Origin: Ferrimonas balearica
GTDB taxonomy: Bacteria; Pseudomonadota; Gammaproteobacteria; Enterobacterales; Shewanellaceae
Direction of reading: 5' to 3'
NCBI RefSeq assembly: GCF_019802055.1
Contig: NZ_JAHVHW010000014.1
Coordinates: 1 to 61,411 of the forward strand
DNA: 61,411 nucleotides
The notes under the pieces are model-generated. The model ran no database searches, was not told where the DNA came from, and saw only the letters and a program-made list of their open reading frames with translations. Below are positions 61,311 to 61,411 of the stretch, one piece after another (the stretch's first letter is position 1; each line of letters starts with the position of its first letter). The translations under genes were made by a program, and so were the position numbers.

Positions 61311-61411
61311 TGTCGACGGGGCAAAGCGAAACAGAAAGCGCTGAGCCACCAAGGCCTCCAAGAGGGCTTGGTTAAAACTTCGACGGTCGGAAAGGAAAGT
61401 TGAAAAACACC
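61311..61411 (+). ncRNA. 5' leader of an rRNA operon (16S gene beyond the window)
   Basis: After the promoter, the sequence to the window end has no reading frame with a start site and includes a short stem (CCAAGGCCTC/GAGGGCTTGG, about 61348-61369). The position after murI and the promoter type indicate an rRNA leader. No 16S sequence was recognised before 61411. Confidence 0.6.

Overview
The window looks like a chromosomal segment of a marine gammaproteobacterium of the Alteromonadales, most like Ferrimonas or a Shewanella relative. This is inferred from protein similarity recalled from memory and from gene order; no search was run. The order bioH/comF/nfuA, tex-greB-ompR-envZ-pckA-hslO-hslR, nudE-cysQ after a type II secretion operon, and murI upstream of an rRNA operon are typical of gammaproteobacteria. 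GC content is high and fairly even, and nearly all space is housekeeping genes. No prophage, CRISPR array, tRNA gene or complete transposase gene was seen.

Layout. 1-6.6 kb: right end of a dispersed hairpin element, the copper ATPase copA behind a CueR-type promoter, a small secreted protein, a YfcG-type glutathione transferase, a repeat-rich lipoprotein, the qmcA/ybbJ SPFH-NfeD pair and tapT. 6.7-10.4 kb: plsB, then lexA with two SOS boxes and a sulA-like gene. 10.9-19.3 kb: a complete aa3-type cytochrome c oxidase cluster whose subunit II carries a fused cytochrome c domain, with its copper and heme assembly factors (ctaG, SURF1, ctaA, cyoE, SCO). 19.3-19.9 kb: a structured non-coding element bounded by hairpins, the most interesting object here; its right end recurs at the window start.

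19.9-30.5 kb: a secreted polysaccharide deacetylase, a DinF-type MATE transporter, nfuA, a secreted M14 metallopeptidase, comF and bioH with overlapping divergent start codons, a small beta-barrel protein, a LysR regulator with a palindromic operator, and two unrecognised exported proteins. 30.5-38.5 kb: tex, greB, ompR-envZ, pckA with a CRP-like site, and the heat-shock pair hslR-hslO. 38.7-50.2 kb: the type II secretion operon gspC to gspN, followed by nudE and cysQ. 51.7-53.8 kb: the selD-mnmH operon for 2-selenouridine in tRNA. 54.0-59.1 kb: an EEP-fold lipoprotein, a MEST-like alpha/beta hydrolase paired with a fatty acid desaturase, divergent fabR with a FabR-type operator between them, and an orphan TorD-family chaperone. 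59.1-61.4 kb: trmA, murI and the promoter and leader of an rRNA operon whose 16S gene begins beyond the window.

Genes group by job. The cox cluster encodes a terminal oxidase plus its cofactor supply. The gsp operon exports folded enzymes, and secreted proteins nearby, such as the M14 peptidase and the deacetylase, could be substrates (inference). The desaturase, hydrolase and fabR genes form a small membrane-lipid module. Several regulatory sites can be read directly: CueR, LexA, FabR, CRP, an FNR-like box and a stringent-type rRNA promoter.
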